Positions 16,467 to 24,848 of a DNA stretch of 64,000 nt are shown here, one piece after another; the first letter of the stretch is position 1; each line of letters starts with the position of its first letter. Source of the stretch: ZC4RG30 sp049841155 (GTDB lineage: Bacteria > Pseudomonadota > Gammaproteobacteria > Steroidobacterales > Steroidobacteraceae). A program made the position numbers and the translations under genes. The stretch is taken from assembly GCA_049841155.1 (NCBI GenBank), contig JASGHI010000003.1, forward strand, positions 1,488,001-1,552,000, given 5' to 3'. The notes beneath the pieces were generated by a model. The model ran no database searches. It worked only from the letters and a program-made list of their open reading frames with translations, and was not told where the DNA came from.

Positions 16467-18712
16467 TCCGCTGCGCGGCGGCGGCTGCCGAGCCACAGCC
16501 GCGCCACGAACCAGGCCAGCACGATGGCGCCGATGCCGAACAGCGTGTCACCCGGCATGCGCAGCCACACCAGCAAATGCACGATGGGCTGGTCCAGGAA
16601 CGCCGGCGAGCGCGCATACCAGTAGCCATGATCCAGCGCGGCCAGCAGCTGCAATATGCCCATCGGCAGCAGGGTCAGCAGCGCCATGAGCACAAGGCCG
16701 ATGTTCAGCAGCCAGAAGCCGGTGCGCAGCAGATTGTCGTTCCATGCGCCCAGGTCGCCGCGCAGACCCCGCAGGCAGAACAGCATCAGGCCCAGCCCCA
16801 GCATGCCGTACACGCCGAACAGCGCCGTGTGGCCATGCAGCGGAGTGAGGTTCAGCCCCTGCATGAAGTACAGCGCGATGGGCGTGTTGATGAGGAAGCC
16901 GAACAGCCCGGCGCCCACGAGGTTCCAGAACGACACCGCGAGGAAGAACCGGATGGGCCAGCGGTAGGCCTGCATCCAGCCTTCGGCGCGGCTGTGCTTC
17001 AGGGTGTCGTGCGCCTCCATGCCCACCAGGGCCAGCGGCACCACCTCCAGCGCCGAGAAGCTGGCGCCAAACGCGATCACCGACGTGGGCGTACCCGACC
17101 AGTACAGGTGATGGAAGGTACCGAGCACGCCGCCGGCGAGGAACACCACCGTGGCGAACAGCACGTTGACGGTGGCGCTCTGCACGCGCACCAGGCCCAG
17201 CTTCACGAACAGGAAGCTGATCACGGCGACGGCAAAGACCTCGAAGAAGCCCTCGACCCACAGGTGAACCACCCACCAGCGCCAGTATTCCACCACCGCG
17301 ATGTGCGAGTGCTCGCCCCACATGAGCCCGGCGCCGTACAGCAGCCCGATGGCCACCGTCGACAGGAACAGCAGCACCACGATGGAGCGCGAGTCGTCGT
17401 GCCGCCGCAGCGCCGGCCACAGCGCGCGCCCCACCAGCGTCAGCCAGATCAGGAGGCCGATGAACAGGAACAGCTGCCAGAAGCGGCCGATGTCGGTGTA
17501 TTCCCAGCCCTGGTGGCCGAACCAGAAATTGTGCGCAAGGTCCATCTTCTGCATCACCGCAAACCACTGCCCGGCGAAGGCGCCGACCACGATGATGAGC
17601 AGGCAGACGAACAGCAGATTCACGCCCAGCCGCTGGAAGCGCGGCTCGTGGCCGGAAATGGCGGGCGCAATGTAAAGACCCGTACCCAGCCATGCGGTGG
17701 CGATCCACAGCACCGCGAGCTGCGTATGCCAGCTGCGCGTGAGGGAATAAGGCAGCACCGCGGAGAAGTCCAGACCGTAGAGCTGCTGCTCCACCTGGTA
17801 GTGCGCGGTGGTAGCGCCGAGCAGGATCTGTAGCAGGAACAGTGCCATCACCACCCAGAAATACTTCTGCGTGGCGCGCATCGACGGCGTGGGCTTCAGC
17901 GCCGCAAGCGGATCGCTGTGGGGCGGCGCGGCATGCTCCTCGGTGCTGTGCCAGCCCACGTAGTGCCAGACCACCAGCGCAATGCCGGCGATCAGGAACA
18001 GCACGCTGAACACGCTCCATACGAAGGTGCCGGGCGTGGCGGCGTTGCCCAGCTCCGGCTCGTAGGGCCAGTTGCTGGTGTAGCTGTAGTGGGAGCCGGG
18101 CCGTTCGGTGATTGCGGCCCAGGCCGTCCAGAAGAAGAACGCCGTGAGTTCGCGGCGGTGCTCGGGGGTATCGACCGTGCCGCTGCGCATGGCGTGGGTC
18201 TCGCGCAGCTTCGCGTAGGCCGGATCGGTGCCGAAGAGCTTGTCATAGTGGACAATCAGCTCGTCGATGGCCGCGGCGCGGTCGTCGCTGATCGTCAGCG
18301 TGCCGCTGGCGGCATCGTAGCGGTTGGCGCGCTGCGCCAGGCGCACCCGCGCACGCAGCGCTTCAAGGGTGGCGGCGTCGAGGTCTGCAGGCGCTGCGCC
18401 GTGATCGCGCCGCGCCAGCTGCGCAACCAGCAGCTCGCCTTCGCGGTGCATCCAGTCCGCGCTCCAGTCCGGCGCCACCAGCGCGCCGTGGCCCCAGATC
18501 GAGCCCAGCTGCATGCCGCCCATGCCCTGCCACACCTGGCGGCCGGCGTCGAAATCCGCGTGCGTGTACACGACCCGGCCGGAAGTGGTGACCACCTGCT
18601 CCGGCACCGGCGGCGCCTGATGATAGATCTCGCGGCCCAGCCACAGCATGACGCCAAAAGAGGCGACCAGCAGCGCGCCCAATCCCCACCACAGCCGCCT
18701 CGTCGTTTGCAT
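16463..18712 (-). CDS. norB: Quinol-dependent nitric oxide reductase (qNOR)
   Basis: A 749-residue single-subunit haem-copper-family enzyme that reduces NO to N2O using quinol. After one N-terminal membrane helix (about residues 8-28) comes the cytochrome-c-like periplasmic insert without a CxxCH haem site (VYTHADFDAGRQVWQGMGGM), as in qNOR rather than cNOR, then about a dozen membrane helices with the metal-site segments HLWVEGFFEVFAVAVI and HHLYWSGTPTSVIAFGASFS. The start MQTTRRLWWG was chosen because upstream in-frame sequence lacks similarity. With no nir or nos genes nearby, a detoxification role is more likely than denitrification. Confidence 0.93.
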   Translation of the reverse strand: MQTTRRLWWGLGALLVASFGVMLWLGREIYHQAPPVPEQVVTTSGRVVYTHADFDAGRQVWQGMGGMQLGSIWGHGALVAPDWSADWMHREGELLVAQLARRDHGAAPADLDAATLEALRARVRLAQRANRYDAASGTLTISDDRAAAIDELIVHYDKLFGTDPAYAKLRETHAMRSGTVDTPEHRRELTAFFFWTAWAAITERPGSHYSYTSNWPYEPELGNAATPGTFVWSVFSVLFLIAGIALVVWHYVGWHSTEEHAAPPHSDPLAALKPTPSMRATQKYFWVVMALFLLQILLGATTAHYQVEQQLYGLDFSAVLPYSLTRSWHTQLAVLWIATAWLGTGLYIAPAISGHEPRFQRLGVNLLFVCLLIIVVGAFAGQWFAVMQKMDLAHNFWFGHQGWEYTDIGRFWQLFLFIGLLIWLTLVGRALWPALRRHDDSRSIVVLLFLSTVAIGLLYGAGLMWGEHSHIAVVEYWRWWVVHLWVEGFFEVFAVAVISFLFVKLGLVRVQSATVNVLFATVVFLAGGVLGTFHHLYWSGTPTSVIAFGASFSALEVVPLALVGMEAHDTLKHSRAEGWMQAYRWPIRFFLAVSFWNLVGAGLFGFLINTPIALYFMQGLNLTPLHGHTALFGVYGMLGLGLMLFCLRGLRGDLGAWNDNLLRTGFWLLNIGLVLMALLTLLPMGILQLLAALDHGYWYARSPAFLDQPIVHLLVWLRMPGDTLFGIGAIVLAWFVARLWLGSRRRAAE

Positions 18713-18748
18713 GACCCTTCCCTGCTCCCGTCGGTGGCGGCATATTAC

Positions 18749-18765
18749 ACATTTTACATGAATGT
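18749..18765 (-). promoter_or_regulatory. AT-rich dyad upstream of norB
   Basis: ACATT-N7-AATGT (18749-18753 and 18761-18765) lies 37 bp upstream of the norB start, in the only AT-rich stretch of the 52-bp gap between the efflux operon and norB, and overlaps a TAATAT that could be a -10. It has the general look of an NsrR-type NO-responsive operator but only a partial match, so the regulator is a guess. Confidence 0.3.
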
Positions 18766-21700
18766 TATGTGGATGGGGGGTGGTGGCTGGGCTTGATGTG
18801 CAGACCGCCCAGCACCACGACGAAGAACAGCGGCACGAAGAAGATGGCAAGACCGGTGGAGGCCAGCATGCCGCCGATCACGCCCGTGCCCACGGCATTC
18901 TGCGCGCCGGAACCTGCGCCGCTCGCGATCGCCAGTGGCAGCACGCCGAACATGAAGGCCAGCGAGGTCATCAGGATCGGCCGCAGGCGCTGGGTGGCCG
19001 CCTGCATCACTGCATCCACCAGCGAGGCGCCGTTGTCGTAGTAGTCCTTGGCGAACTCCACGATGAGGATGGCGCTCTTGGCCGCAAGGCCCATGGTGGT
19101 GAGCAACCCCACCTGGAAGAACACGTCGTTGGACAGCCCGCGGGTCAGCGTGGCTATCACCGCACCGAGCACGCCCAGTGGCACCACCAGCAGCACGACC
19201 ACCGGGATCGACCAGCTCTCGTACAGCGCCGCGAGGCACAGGAACACCACCGCCACCGAGATGGCGTACAGCGCAGGTGCCTGGCTGCCGGCGAGGCGCT
19301 CCTCGAACGAAAGGCCGGTCCACTCCAGACCCACACCCGGCGGCAGCTTGCCCACCAGCTCTTCCATGGCCTGCATGGCATCGCCCGAGCTGTAGCCCGG
19401 CGCGGGCTGGCCCTGGATGTTGAACGACGGCACGCCGTTGAAGCGCGAGAGCTTCTGCGGGCCATAGACCCATTCGCCCGAGGCAAAGGCCGAGAACGGC
19501 ACCATCTCGCCGGCGTCATTGCGCACATACCACTTGCCCAGGTCCTCGGGCTGCATGCGTGAGTCGGCCTCGCCCTGCACGTACACGCGCTTCACGCGGC
19601 CGCGATCGAGGAAGTCGTTGACGTAAGAGGAACCCCAGGCCACAGCCAGCGTCTGGTTGATGTCGGCGATGGGCACACCCAGAGCGAGCGCCTTCTCACG
19701 GTCCACCAGCAGCTTGAATTGCGGCGCATCCTCGACGCCGTTGGGACGCACGCCCGCCAGCCGCGGATCCTGCGCCGCCATGCCCAGCAGCTGGTTGCGC
19801 GCGGCGAGCAGTGCCTCGTGACCGATGCCGCCGCGATCCTGCAGCTGCATGTCGAAGCCCGTGGCATTGCCCAGTTCCGGCACCGCCGGCGGCGCCACCG
19901 CGAAGATCTGCGCATCACGGATGGTCGCGAAGTAGGCGCTGGCGCGCTGCGCGATGGAGCGCACATCCTGCCCCTTGCCGCCACGCTCGTCCCAGTGCTT
20001 GAGCTTCACGAACACCAGGCCCATGTTCTGGCCCACACCGGCGTAGCTGAATCCGGCCACGGTGAGCACGGCGTCGATGACGTCCGCCTCCTGCTTCATG
20101 AAGTAGTCGCGCGCCTGCGCCAGCGCCACTTCGGTGCGCTCGCGGCTGGCGCCGGGCGGCGCCTGCACGATGGCCACCAGCTGGCCCGCGTCCTCGTCGG
20201 GCAGGAAGGAGGTGGGGATGCGCACGAACAGCAGGCCCAGCACCACGAGCAGCGCCGCATACACGGCCAGCGAGCGGCGGTTGTGGGTGAGCATGCCCGA
20301 AAGGCGGTGCAGGTAGCCCTGACGGGAGCGCGCGAAACCGCGGTTGAACCAGCCGAAGAAACCCTTGCGCTCATGGTGCGCAGGATCCACCGGCTTGAGG
20401 ATGGTGGCGCACAGCGCCGGCGTGAGGATCATCGCCACCAGCACCGACAGCACCATGGCCGAGACGATGGTGACCGAGAACTGGCGGTAGATCACGCCGG
20501 TGGAGCCGCCGAAGAAGGCCATGGGCACGAACACCGCCGACAGCACCAGCGCGATGCCGATCAGCGCGCCGGTGATCTGCTGCATGGATTTGCGCGTGGC
20601 CTCGCGCGGCGACAATCCCTCCTCGCTCATCACGCGCTCGACGTTCTCCACCACCACGATGGCATCGTCCACCAGAAGGCCGATGGACAGCGCCATGCCG
20701 AACATGGTCAGCGTGTTGATGGAATAGCCGAAGGCCGACAGCACGCCAAAGGTGCCCAGCAGCACCACCGGCACGGCAATGGTCGGAATCAGCGTGGCGC
20801 GGAAGTTCTGCAGGAACAGGTACATCACCAGGAACACCAGCACGATGGCCTCGGCCAGCGTCTTGGCCACCTCGATGATGGAGGTGCGCACGAACGGCGC
20901 GCTGTCCAGCGGATACACCGCCTCCACGCCGGGCGGGAAGAAAGGCTCGAGCCTATCCAGCGTATCGTGGATGGCCTTCACGGTGTCGAGCGCGTTCTCG
21001 CCGATCGCCATGCGTATCGCAAGACCGGTGGCCGGCTCACCGTTGTAGCGCACCGCACGGGAGAAGTCCTGCGCATCGAGCACCACGCGCCCCAGATCCC
21101 GCAGCCGCAGCTTGGAACCGTCGCGTTCACCACGGATGAGGATGGCGCCGAACTCTTCGGCCGTGGTCAGGCGCGAAGGGCCGATGATGGTGGCATTGAG
21201 CGTCTGCCCGGCGGTAGCCGGCAGGCCGCCGATCTGTCCGGCCGACACCTGCACGTTCTGCGCACGGATGGCGGCGACCACGTCACTGGTGGTGACGCGG
21301 TAAGCCGCAAGCTTCGCCGGGTCGAGCCAGATGCGCATCGCGAACGGCGCGCCGAACATCTGCACGTCGCCCACGCCGGGCGTGCGGGCCAGCGGGTCCA
21401 CCACGTTGGAGGCCACGAAGTTCGCAAGATCGTCGCCGGAAAGGCTGTTGTCCGTGGAACGGAAACCCAGGATGAGCAGGAAGTTGCGCGTCGGCTTGCT
21501 CACGCGCAGGCCCTGCTGCTGCACTTCCGCGGGCAGCAGCGGCGTGGCGCTCTGCAGCTTGTTCTGCACCTGCACCTGCGCAATGTCGGGGTTGGTGCCC
21601 TGCTTGAAGGTCAGCGAGATGCTCAGCGTGCCATCGGCGTTGGAGTCCGAGGTGATGTAGTCCAGGCCGTCGATGCCGTTGAGCTGCTGCTCGATCACCT

Positions 21701-21890
21701 GCACCACGCTGTCCTGCACGGTCTGCGCGGAGGCGCCCGGATAGGTGCCGGTGATCGCCACCTGCGGCGGCGCGATGGCCGGGTACTGCATGATGGGAAG
21801 ACTGATGACGGCAAGACCGCCGGCCATCATCAGCACCAGCGCAATCACCCAGGCGAATACCGGGCGGTCGATGAAAAAGCGCGGCAGCAT
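18765..21890 (-). CDS. RND multidrug efflux permease, HAE1 (AcrB/MexB) family
   Basis: The trimeric inner-membrane proton/drug antiporter of a tripartite pump, 1041 residues as usual. Twelve helices and two large periplasmic loops are recognisable. The proton-relay aspartates are in TM4 (GMALSIGLLVDDAIVVVENV) and the relay lysine in TM10 (GLAAKSAILIVEFAKDYYD). The N-terminus MLPRFFIDRPVFAWVIALVL is canonical. It is the third gene of a marR-adaptor-permease operon, starting 1 bp after the adaptor stop. No outer-membrane factor is encoded here, so it must share a TolC-like channel from elsewhere. Confidence 0.96.
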   Translation of the reverse strand: MLPRFFIDRPVFAWVIALVLMMAGGLAVISLPIMQYPAIAPPQVAITGTYPGASAQTVQDSVVQVIEQQLNGIDGLDYITSDSNADGTLSISLTFKQGTNPDIAQVQVQNKLQSATPLLPAEVQQQGLRVSKPTRNFLLILGFRSTDNSLSGDDLANFVASNVVDPLARTPGVGDVQMFGAPFAMRIWLDPAKLAAYRVTTSDVVAAIRAQNVQVSAGQIGGLPATAGQTLNATIIGPSRLTTAEEFGAILIRGERDGSKLRLRDLGRVVLDAQDFSRAVRYNGEPATGLAIRMAIGENALDTVKAIHDTLDRLEPFFPPGVEAVYPLDSAPFVRTSIIEVAKTLAEAIVLVFLVMYLFLQNFRATLIPTIAVPVVLLGTFGVLSAFGYSINTLTMFGMALSIGLLVDDAIVVVENVERVMSEEGLSPREATRKSMQQITGALIGIALVLSAVFVPMAFFGGSTGVIYRQFSVTIVSAMVLSVLVAMILTPALCATILKPVDPAHHERKGFFGWFNRGFARSRQGYLHRLSGMLTHNRRSLAVYAALLVVLGLLFVRIPTSFLPDEDAGQLVAIVQAPPGASRERTEVALAQARDYFMKQEADVIDAVLTVAGFSYAGVGQNMGLVFVKLKHWDERGGKGQDVRSIAQRASAYFATIRDAQIFAVAPPAVPELGNATGFDMQLQDRGGIGHEALLAARNQLLGMAAQDPRLAGVRPNGVEDAPQFKLLVDREKALALGVPIADINQTLAVAWGSSYVNDFLDRGRVKRVYVQGEADSRMQPEDLGKWYVRNDAGEMVPFSAFASGEWVYGPQKLSRFNGVPSFNIQGQPAPGYSSGDAMQAMEELVGKLPPGVGLEWTGLSFEERLAGSQAPALYAISVAVVFLCLAALYESWSIPVVVLLVVPLGVLGAVIATLTRGLSNDVFFQVGLLTTMGLAAKSAILIVEFAKDYYDNGASLVDAVMQAATQRLRPILMTSLAFMFGVLPLAIASGAGSGAQNAVGTGVIGGMLASTGLAIFFVPLFFVVVLGGLHIKPSHHPPST

Positions 21891-21891
21891 G

Positions 21892-23049
21892 TCAGCCCGC
21901 CGCAGCGGCCGGAGCCGCCGTGTCCTGCGCCGTCGCCGGCATGGGCTTCACGGTCTGGCCGGGACGGGCCTTCTGCAGCCCTTCCACCACCACGCGCTCG
22001 CCGGCCTCCACGCCCCCGGCCACCAGCCAGCGGTTGCCGATGGCCCGATCCACCTGGATGACGCGTTCGGCAACCTTGTCGCCGGCCTCCACCACCAGCA
22101 CAGTGGCCTCGCCGCGCGCATTGCGCGATACCGCGGCCTGCGGCAGCAGCAGCGCCTGGCCGTTGCTGCCCTGCTCCAGCCGCGCGCGCACGAACATGCC
22201 GGGCAGCAGCACGCGGTCCGGGTTCGGGAACTGCGCGCGCAGCAGTACCGAGCCGGTGCCCGGATCAACCGTCACCTCGGTGAACTGCAGCGAACCCTCG
22301 TGGGGATAGCGGCTGCCGTCTTCCAGCGTCAGCGTCACGCGCGCCTTGTCGGCGCCGTTGCGCTGCAGGCGGCCGGCGGCGAAATCGCGCTGCAGCCGCA
22401 GCAGCTCGGAGCTGGACTGCGTGACGTCCACATAGATGGGATCCAGCTGCGCCACCGTCGCCAGGGGATCACCCTGGCTCTTGGTGACCAGCGCGCCTTC
22501 GGTGACCAGCGAGCGGCCGATGCGCCCGCTGATGGGCGAGCGCACCTGGGTATAGGCCAGATCGATGCGAGCGCTCTCAAGCTGGGCTTTCGCCGCTTCC
22601 ACCGCAGCGGCGGCGGAACGGCCAGCGGCCGCCGCGTTGTCGTTGTCCTGCTTGCTCACCACGCCGGTCTGCACCAGCGTGCCGGAACGCTCGGCCAGCA
22701 GCTGCGCGGCATTGAGCTGCGCTTCGCTGCTGGCGACTCCGGCCTGGGCGCGCACGGCGGCCGCACGATAGGGCGCGGCGTCGATCTGGTACAGCGGCTG
22801 GCCGGCGCGCACTTCGGCGCCCTCGGTAAACAGCCGCCGCTGGATGATGCCTTCGACCTGCGGCCGCACTTCGGCGATGCGGAAGGCGGCGGTACGGCCG
22901 GCAAGCTCGGTGGAAAGCTCCACGGGCTCGGGCGCCAGCGTCATCACACCGACCTCGGGAGCCGCAGGTGCGCCGGCCTGCCCGGCAGTACGGCTGCAGG
23001 CGCCGAGCGCGGCAAGGGCTGCGAGCAGCAGTGCGGAAGTGACTTTCAT
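21892..23049 (-). CDS. RND efflux periplasmic adaptor lipoprotein (AcrA/MexA family)
   Basis: A 385-residue membrane-fusion protein linking the RND permease to an outer-membrane channel. The lipoprotein signal ends at the lipobox LGAC (Cys18). Then come the lipoyl/barrel-sandwich halves (VRPQVEGIIQRRLFTEGAEV at about 64 and IDLAYTQVRSPISGRIGRS at about 162) flanking an alpha-helical hairpin, a beta-barrel, and a membrane-proximal domain. The start ATG overlaps the marR stop (ATGA), so repressor and pump are co-translated. Confidence 0.95.
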   Translation of the reverse strand: MKVTSALLLAALAALGACSRTAGQAGAPAAPEVGVMTLAPEPVELSTELAGRTAAFRIAEVRPQVEGIIQRRLFTEGAEVRAGQPLYQIDAAPYRAAAVRAQAGVASSEAQLNAAQLLAERSGTLVQTGVVSKQDNDNAAAAGRSAAAAVEAAKAQLESARIDLAYTQVRSPISGRIGRSLVTEGALVTKSQGDPLATVAQLDPIYVDVTQSSSELLRLQRDFAAGRLQRNGADKARVTLTLEDGSRYPHEGSLQFTEVTVDPGTGSVLLRAQFPNPDRVLLPGMFVRARLEQGSNGQALLLPQAAVSRNARGEATVLVVEAGDKVAERVIQVDRAIGNRWLVAGGVEAGERVVVEGLQKARPGQTVKPMPATAQDTAAPAAAAG

Positions 23050-23546
23050 TCAATGGCCTCCTGCGCCGCGGAACCTTCCGCGTTGCGCAACATGCGGGTG
23101 AGAAATCCGGTGAGCTGCTGCAATTCGTCCGCAGTGAAGCCGGCCAGATGCAGGTCGAGTTCCTGGCGGACGATGAGCGGAATCCTGTCGGCGGCCTCGC
23201 GCCCGGTGGGGGTGAGCACCAGGTTCACCACGCGCCGGTCGCTGTGACTGCGCTGGCGCTGCAACAGCTGCTTGTGTTCGAGACGGTCGAGCATGCGCGT
23301 CATCGCGCCGCAGTCCATGCTGCACTCGCGCGCCAGCGCCGCGACGGTATCGGCACGACCCAGCGCCAGCACCAGCAGCGGCTCCCATTGCATGGCGGTG
23401 AGCGCCAGCGGCTGCATGCGCGCATCCACACTGCGCAGCAGCGAAGCCAGGACGAGCTTGATGAGGCGGCCGACCTGCATGGACGGCTCGGCAGGGAGGT
23501 CCAGGGGGACCACCGAGGCGCTACATTGGGAATGTGGATCCGGCAT
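23046..23546 (-). CDS. MarR-family repressor of the efflux operon
   Basis: A 166-residue winged-helix regulator. The recognition region reads ADTVAALARECSMDCGAMTR followed by the wing QRQRSHSDRRVVNLVLTPTG, both typical of MarR. The start MPDPHSQ is preferred over an upstream in-frame Met because the latter would lie in the promoter. It is the first gene of the marR-adaptor-permease operon and should repress its own promoter, where an inverted repeat covers the -10 and spacer. Inducers are presumably pump substrates; none can be named. Confidence 0.92.
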   Translation of the reverse strand: MPDPHSQCSASVVPLDLPAEPSMQVGRLIKLVLASLLRSVDARMQPLALTAMQWEPLLVLALGRADTVAALARECSMDCGAMTRMLDRLEHKQLLQRQRSHSDRRVVNLVLTPTGREAADRIPLIVRQELDLHLAGFTADELQQLTGFLTRMLRNAEGSAAQEAIE

Positions 23547-23570
23547 GGATCTTTCAAAACAAGGACTTGG

Positions 23571-23603
23571 GATCAGTTTAGTGAGCTGATCAATATTTGT
23601 CAA
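23571..23603 (-). promoter_or_regulatory. Efflux-operon promoter with overlapping MarR operator
   Basis: On the minus strand a consensus TTGACA (-35, 23603-23598) is separated by exactly 17 bp from TAAACT (-10, 23580-23575). The inverted repeat GATCAG-N8-CTGATC (23571-23576 and 23585-23590) spans the -10 and part of the spacer, where bound MarR would block RNA polymerase. The marR start lies 25 bp further down. Confidence 0.75.
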
Positions 23604-23624
23604 GGCAGACTATGCCGGATCAAA

Positions 23625-24848
23625 TTAGTGGGTATACCCCCGCCAGACACGCAGCAGCGCCACCGACGAAGTCCGGCGATCATGGCCGGGGCGCGCCAGT
23701 TCTTCGGGCGTCCCGCGCCGTTCGCTCCATGCCAACGCCAGGCCGCGCGGCGAAACCGCCAGCGAGGGAATTCCCGCCAGCCCGCGAGGTGAGGAAAGGC
23801 TGTGCGCGGCGTCCAGCGGACGGCAGTCGCGGTCGAAATGCTGCCACCACAGCGCCGTGCCCTGCGCCCCTGCATCGGTCCAGGCCAGCTCGATGTGGGC
23901 GGCACGCCAGGCAAGATAGGCGCCGATCGATTCGCCGGGCGAGTGCGTGATGCGGCGCGCGGCTGCCTCATCGGCCAGATTTCCAGGCAGTGACCCGGCG
24001 ACGCCCAGCCGCGCGCAGCGCAGATAGACCTCGGCATTGCCGTCGCGGTAGTCGAACCAGGTCAACGCCGCGCGCCCGCCATCCAGCGCCAGATCCGGGT
24101 ACACCGAATCATGGCCATCGTCGGCGCCGAGACGGCGTTCTTCGACATGCCCGCCGCGGATGCGCAGCCAGTGCAGCTCCTTCGCGCGGCTGTCCACACC
24201 GGCGTCGTACACCACATGGAAGCTGCCATCGGCGCCCACTGCAGCGTTGAGGTTCCAGGTCTGCGGGCTTGCGGGCGCGAGGTCCTGCGGCGCGCTGCGC
24301 CACTGCCCTGCGGCATCCACCTCGGCCCAGCGCAATGTGGCGGTCCCGCCGCGCTGCTCGATCCATGCGACATGGGCCACACCGCCGGCCACGCGCACCA
24401 CCGGATTGCGGCCATTCACCGCCACCGCCGACAGTTCGCGCCGCCAGCGCTGCCTGCCCTGCGCATCGAAGCGCGCCAGCAGTGCCACCTGGTGGCGCGC
24501 GGCATCCTGCTCGTACCAGGCCACCAGCGCCTCGCCATCCATTTCCTGCAGCGAGGGTTCAAAAGCATGGCGCGTGGCGTCGGTGAGCTGCTGCTGCGGA
24601 CCGTCAGGACGGCCATCCTGATCCGCGTAGCGGATGAACAGCGCGTCATGCTCCAGCCTGCCGCCATGCCAGGCCAGCGCCGGCCGGCCGCCGATCCAGG
24701 CCACGCTGACTTCGTAGGCACGGTCGCCGGCGGCGCTGAACTCGTGGGCCGGGTCCTCGCCGGTGCCGGGAGCACGCCATGCGCAGGCGGCCAACCCTGC
24801 CAGCAATGCCGCAATGCAAAGCCGCCGCAGAAAATCAGTGATGCGCAC
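23625..24848 (-). CDS. Predicted lipoprotein with beta-propeller-like repeats
   Basis: A 407-residue protein of no family I can name. The N-terminus is a lipoprotein signal with lipobox LAAC (Cys22). The body contains repeated units of about 45-60 residues built around a Trp/Tyr-rich strand pattern (VAWIGGRPALAWHGG, EALVAWYEQDAARHQVALLA, VAHVAWIEQRGGTATLRWAE, RAALTWFDYRDGNAEVYLR, HIELAWTDAGAQGTALWWQH), as in sialidase-like beta-propellers. It overlaps the CobN gene by 14 bp as the last member of the receptor-ExbB-CobN operon and is probably held at a membrane facing the periplasm. A ligand-binding or scaffold role is an inference. Confidence 0.7.
   Translation of the reverse strand: MRITDFLRRLCIAALLAGLAACAWRAPGTGEDPAHEFSAAGDRAYEVSVAWIGGRPALAWHGGRLEHDALFIRYADQDGRPDGPQQQLTDATRHAFEPSLQEMDGEALVAWYEQDAARHQVALLARFDAQGRQRWRRELSAVAVNGRNPVVRVAGGVAHVAWIEQRGGTATLRWAEVDAAGQWRSAPQDLAPASPQTWNLNAAVGADGSFHVVYDAGVDSRAKELHWLRIRGGHVEERRLGADDGHDSVYPDLALDGGRAALTWFDYRDGNAEVYLRCARLGVAGSLPGNLADEAAARRITHSPGESIGAYLAWRAAHIELAWTDAGAQGTALWWQHFDRDCRPLDAAHSLSSPRGLAGIPSLAVSPRGLALAWSERRGTPEELARPGHDRRTSSVALLRVWRGYTH

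Noticed and set aside
18713..18850. An upstream in-frame extension of qNOR.
   Set aside because: It would run through the 3' end of the RND gene and encodes Cys/Ser-rich residues unlike qNOR; the start at 18712 matches the family.
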